In this document: positions 41,576 to 44,842 of the stretch, piece by piece
Layout: each line of letters begins with the position of its first letter
Position numbering within the stretch: position 1 is the first letter of the stretch
NCBI GenBank assembly: GCA_900540685.1
Contig: UQGS01000012.1
Location: forward strand, 1 to 44,842
DNA: 44,842 nucleotides
Reading direction: 5' to 3'
Origin: an uncultured Catenibacterium sp.
GTDB lineage: Bacteria > Bacillota_I > Bacilli_A > Erysipelotrichales > Coprobacillaceae
Program-made: the position numbers and the translations under genes
The notes under the pieces: generated by a model
Database searches by the model: none
Told to the model about the DNA's origin: nothing
Seen by the model: only the letters and a program-made list of their open reading frames with translations

Positions 41576-42625
41576 ATGAAAATAGAAGAATTAAGAAGCA
41601 GAATTACTCCACTAACAAAAAAAGAACAATATTATAAAAGCCACCCAAATCATTCAGGTGACTACATTGAAAAACTTTTTAAGAAAGATGATGAAAAACT
41701 GATACAGATGAAAATTGATAGGTACACTGCCACTAAGGAAAAACATGCTGTATTTTATGATGGGCAGACAATTACAGATGAAGTCCTGAACTTTCCTATT
41801 TACTGTTCAAAACAAACAAGATACTCATTTGTGCCACTACATATAAGAAGCTATGTAGAAATGAAATATGTCTATTCTGGTCATTGTTATGCGATAGTTA
41901 ATGATAAGGAGGTTATACTTCACGCAGGAGATATGATCCTTTTAGATGTCAATTCAAAGCATACAGTGTTAATGCCTACAGAAAATGATATTATCTTTAA
42001 TTTTCAAATGGATCGTTCTTATTTTACCAATTCATTTATCAGTAAGTTTTCATCAGTAAACCCCATAGTCACTTTTCTTACTAATATCATTGATCAAAAA
42101 GCACAGCATAATGATTATATTATTTTTAATAATAGAGAAGATGATCATGATTATATCACAAATCTTGTAGAAATGATTTTATGTGAATACCTTGATCCTT
42201 CACTATTTGTTTCTTATATTCTAGATTCTTATTTTTCTCTTTTGTTTATTAAGATGGCACAGAGATATCAGATGAACATGGAACAGCAGTTCAAGGATAA
42301 TAATAAGAACTACATGACAGAAATCATTCAATACATAGAACAACATTATCAAAACTGTACGCTTATAGAAACAGCAGAGAAGTTTGGCTATAATCCAGAT
42401 TATCTCTCTCGTGCTATTCAAAAAGCGACAGGATATACCTTTAAGAAACTTGTAAACTATTATCGTATGGAGGCAGTAGGAAAAGAAATCATTAATACTA
42501 ATAAACCTATCTACCTTATTGCACAGGAGAATGGCTTTTCTAATTTGAACTATTTCTATAAGAAGTTTAATGCTTATTTTGGAGGATTTCCTGCAGATTA
42601 TAGAAAACAATTCCAGGCAAAATAA
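41576..42625 (+). CDS. AraC-family regulator with cupin domain
   Basis: 349 residues from the ATG at 41576 (MKIEELRS), seven bases after AAAAGGTG; the GTG at 41567 lies within that site. The N-terminal half has a cupin-like ligand fold (HIRSYVEMKYVYSGHCYAIVNDKEVILHAGDMILLDVNSKH). The C-terminal AraC HTH pair is complete: CTLIETAEKFGYNPDYLSRAIQKATGYTFKK and PIYLIAQENGFSNLNYFYKKFNAYFGGFPADYR. It is divergent from the PTS operon and is the obvious candidate activator, sensing the sugar. Confidence 0.9.
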   Translation: MKIEELRSRITPLTKKEQYYKSHPNHSGDYIEKLFKKDDEKLIQMKIDRYTATKEKHAVFYDGQTITDEVLNFPIYCSKQTRYSFVPLHIRSYVEMKYVYSGHCYAIVNDKEVILHAGDMILLDVNSKHTVLMPTENDIIFNFQMDRSYFTNSFISKFSSVNPIVTFLTNIIDQKAQHNDYIIFNNREDDHDYITNLVEMILCEYLDPSLFVSYILDSYFSLLFIKMAQRYQMNMEQQFKDNNKNYMTEIIQYIEQHYQNCTLIETAEKFGYNPDYLSRAIQKATGYTFKKLVNYYRMEAVGKEIINTNKPIYLIAQENGFSNLNYFYKKFNAYFGGFPADYRKQFQAK

Positions 42626-42643
42626 AAGAGGCGGATGCCTCTT
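42626..42643 (+). terminator. Short bidirectional hairpin between converging genes
   Basis: AAGAGGC-GGAT-GCCTCTT fills the space between the AraC stop and the MFS stop. T runs on both sides are short, so termination may be weak. Confidence 0.6.
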
Positions 42644-43868
42644 ATAATTTTGCTGCTTTCTGGAAGAAGTAGAATCCAATCACAAACATCACTGAAATCA
42701 TTGCTACACCATAGTTCATATGTCCTGTAAGCTGTGAAATGAGCCCTACAAGAGTTGTACCCATGAAGGATGCACCTTTACCACAGATATCAAATAAACC
42801 AAAGTATTCGCCTGATTTCTTAGGTGGAATAATCTTCGCAAAATAAGAACGAGATAATGCCTGAATAGCCCCTTGGAACATACCTACAAAAATAGCTAAG
42901 ATCCAAAATTCCCATTGCTTATCTAACTGAATCGCAAATAAGGCGATACCAGTATAGGCAATAATACAAACCTTAATAAGCTTGTCTGTTGGATATTTCT
43001 TAGATAGGCGACCAAAGATCAATGCGAATGGGAAAGCAACAATCTGAGTGACTAATAAGGCAATGAGTAAACCATTTGTATTAAGTCCTAGGGCACTGCC
43101 ATAGGCAGTGGCCATTTCAATGATTGTATAAACACCATCGATATAGAAGAAGAAGGAAATCAAATAGAAGAAGACTTTCTTGTCTTCGTTGAGAGTAGAA
43201 ATAGTATGTCCTAAACGTTTAAAACTATCACGAATAGGATGCTCCTGTTTTTCTACATAATGCACCTGCTTATAGTTCTTTAAGAGTGGTACTGTCATAC
43301 CTAACCACCATAAAGCATTAATTAAGAAGGCAATAGTCATTGCCATCTGGAATGGAATACCCATCTTTTCATAGAATAAGACAAAGATCAAGCTGACCAC
43401 AAAAGGTATACAACTTCCAATATAACCCCATGCATACCCTTGAGATGAAACATAGTCCATACGCTTGTCATCTGTAATATCTAGAAGCATAGAATCATAG
43501 AAAATCAGACTTGCATTATAACCAATCTTCGCAATAACGAATACCCCTAAGAATATAATCCAAGACTTAGGCACTGATAAGAAGGCTAAGCCCATTACAC
43601 CTATAATCATACTAATCGTGAATATTGGTTTCTTATACCCTTTTGTATCGACAATAGAACCAAGAACTGGTCCAATAATAGCGACAATAAGAGTTGTAAG
43701 AGAAGAGGCATATCCCCAATAAGCCAGATAATTGACTTCACTGATCTTCGCGAGAGATGCAAGATAGTTGAAGTAGATTGGGATAATAGTAGATACAAGT
43801 AAGATAAAGGCACTATTACCTACATCATACAAGATCCAGTATTTTTCTAGTTTAGTTAGTTTATTCAT
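42642..43868 (-). CDS. MFS transporter, UMF1/Atg22-like family
   Basis: 408 residues from the ATG at 43868 (MNKLTK), with AAAGG upstream; the longer frame lies inside the preceding gene. About twelve helices. YWILYDVGNSAFILLVSTIIPIYF is the family's N-terminal signature, followed by IIGPVLGSIVDTKGYKKP, the MFS loop 2-3 motif. Atg22-like proteins export small molecules such as amino acids, but bacterial substrates are not established. It overlaps the stop of the phospholipase-like gene by eight bases, so the two are coupled. Confidence 0.85.
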   Translation of the reverse strand: MNKLTKLEKYWILYDVGNSAFILLVSTIIPIYFNYLASLAKISEVNYLAYWGYASSLTTLIVAIIGPVLGSIVDTKGYKKPIFTISMIIGVMGLAFLSVPKSWIIFLGVFVIAKIGYNASLIFYDSMLLDITDDKRMDYVSSQGYAWGYIGSCIPFVVSLIFVLFYEKMGIPFQMAMTIAFLINALWWLGMTVPLLKNYKQVHYVEKQEHPIRDSFKRLGHTISTLNEDKKVFFYLISFFFYIDGVYTIIEMATAYGSALGLNTNGLLIALLVTQIVAFPFALIFGRLSKKYPTDKLIKVCIIAYTGIALFAIQLDKQWEFWILAIFVGMFQGAIQALSRSYFAKIIPPKKSGEYFGLFDICGKGASFMGTTLVGLISQLTGHMNYGVAMISVMFVIGFYFFQKAAKL

Positions 43869-44643
43869 AATTTCTATTAAACCTTTCATTTAAGTAATCA
43901 TCATCAAGATGTTTGACATACTCATTAATAAGCGATATAGCTAATGGAACTGCTTCATCCTTCATTTCTATGAGATGATTGATATCTTTAGCGGCATGTT
44001 CATCTTTCTCATAGCTGATGAGTAATCCTTTATATTCCTCATACATACCACCTAACTTCATCACACTTAAGACAAAGTTTCTTTTTATTTGAGTTGGGGC
44101 AACAAGCCACTTTAAGATAAATAATAAATCATGTAGGGCTTTATCTACTTCTTCAGCCTTTAAATCAAAGAAAGGGGCAATTACCTGTGCATTTGTATAA
44201 TCTGGATGAATATGTGTTGTTAAGCTAGTAGTCAAAGGATCTTTTCCAACTCTTACAAGTAATTCTCTATCTAATTCTGATTCTAGTAAGCTATGAGTCA
44301 TAGATAATGTATTCTCTAATACACCAATTTCAGGATGTAAAGAACTATCTAATGTAAAGTGAGTAATAAATCCAATAGTATAAGCCAGTGATGCATCTGT
44401 GGCATCCTGTCTAATGAGTTCTTTTGCATGTTTAAAGAAAGAGTTGGCAGGAAGCTGATGCATTCCAAACCCTAATGACTTTACAGGATTCTTTTTATAG
44501 ACATCATAATAAAAAAGAATATCTGGACCATGAATTCCTATATGATATAAATCGATGTAGGGCATGATCCTCTTCTTGATGCTTTCATCTAGTTGATCTA
44601 AAACCTGTTCACCAAAAACATAATGTGTATAACCTGCTGGCAT
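43861..44643 (-). CDS. Zinc-dependent phospholipase C-like protein
   Basis: 260 residues. Residues 1-10 MPAGYTHYVF, then HIGIHGPDILFYY and TIGFITHFTLDSSLHPEI are the His/Asp metal-binding motifs of the Zn_dep_PLPC family. There is no signal peptide, unlike secreted clostridial phospholipase C, so this is the cytosolic type common in Bacillota, of unknown substrate. AGGAGG lies eight bases before ATG. Confidence 0.85.
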   Translation of the reverse strand: MPAGYTHYVFGEQVLDQLDESIKKRIMPYIDLYHIGIHGPDILFYYDVYKKNPVKSLGFGMHQLPANSFFKHAKELIRQDATDASLAYTIGFITHFTLDSSLHPEIGVLENTLSMTHSLLESELDRELLVRVGKDPLTTSLTTHIHPDYTNAQVIAPFFDLKAEEVDKALHDLLFILKWLVAPTQIKRNFVLSVMKLGGMYEEYKGLLISYEKDEHAAKDINHLIEMKDEAVPLAISLINEYVKHLDDDYLNERFNRNYE

Positions 44644-44842
44644 AAAAAAACCTCCTGAAACTTATTATAAGCAAGCAATTCTTAACATAAATCAATATTA
44701 GATTACTTTTGTGTTAAGATTATGTATCTTTATTATACAATAAACACTTAATTTTAGTGAATATTTCAATCATTTCAAAAAAATAAACGCTCTTTTTAAG
44801 TAAATTGTTGTTTTAGGTTATCTTATTCAGCAAAAATACCAT
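44644..44842. other. Upstream region at the right edge
   Basis: TATAAT on the - strand (44669-44664) is the probable -10 of the phospholipase-like gene; no good -35 seen. TTGTGT with TATTAT around 44710-44737 could be a + strand promoter for a gene beyond the window. No gene otherwise. Confidence 0.4.

Overview
The window is low-GC DNA with dense short intergenic gaps, strong AGGAGG-type ribosome binding sites, Rho-independent terminators, LPXTG-type surface proteins, a class C sortase, a Gram-positive type bile salt hydrolase and PTS/GH1 sugar genes. Together these point to a gut-dwelling member of the Bacillota (Firmicutes). An Erysipelotrichia-like commensal is my guess, not something the sequence proves. 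TGA is used as a stop, so it is not a recoded mollicute.

Layout. 1-24180 is a surface and host-interaction region on the + strand: a VWA/Ig-repeat wall protein (799-3684), a GPH sugar symporter broken by a 5-bp repeat (3912-5287), a secreted propeller-like wall protein (5527-7812), a MarR regulator with membrane protein and flavodoxin (7945-9609), small membrane proteins and an AraC remnant, a wall-anchored DUF218 protein (10679-11902), an NSS transporter, an XRE regulator with a beta-rich C-terminus, an RpiR regulator, and a five-gene pilus operon (15720-24138: signal peptidase-like protein, giant adhesin, backbone pilin, class C sortase, small pilin). 24178-34700 holds a bile salt hydrolase, a CobW-like GTPase, two candidate small RNAs on the - strand, an SPL-type radical SAM protein, a - strand set (GH1, cytidylate kinase-like protein, split chromate-type transporter), a second - strand set (peroxiredoxin, YaaA, CapA-like lipoprotein, RpiR regulator) and an aquaglyceroporin. 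34890-35498 is a seven-tRNA operon on the - strand. 35700-44643 holds a MetE-like methyltransferase, small proteins, a beta-glucoside-type PTS with a cytosolic DUF1593 protein and a divergent AraC regulator, and a UMF1 transporter with a zinc-dependent phospholipase-like protein.

How it works together. Six cell-wall proteins fall into two sorting classes: the adhesin and backbone pilin end in canonical LPxTGG, while the small pilin and the three non-pilus surface proteins end in a divergent [K/N]TGD motif. This suggests that the class C sortase polymerises the pilus and that another sortase, outside the window, anchors the small pilin and the other surface proteins. The pilus promoter overlaps a cre-like box and lies beside ATGTAACA elements that also occur upstream of other surface genes, which hints at nutritional control. 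The least expected finds are the two C-rich candidate small RNAs near 26.25-26.48 kb, the catalytic-Lys-to-Arg change in the pilus signal peptidase, and a roughly 115-residue insertion inside a Cna-B domain of the adhesin.
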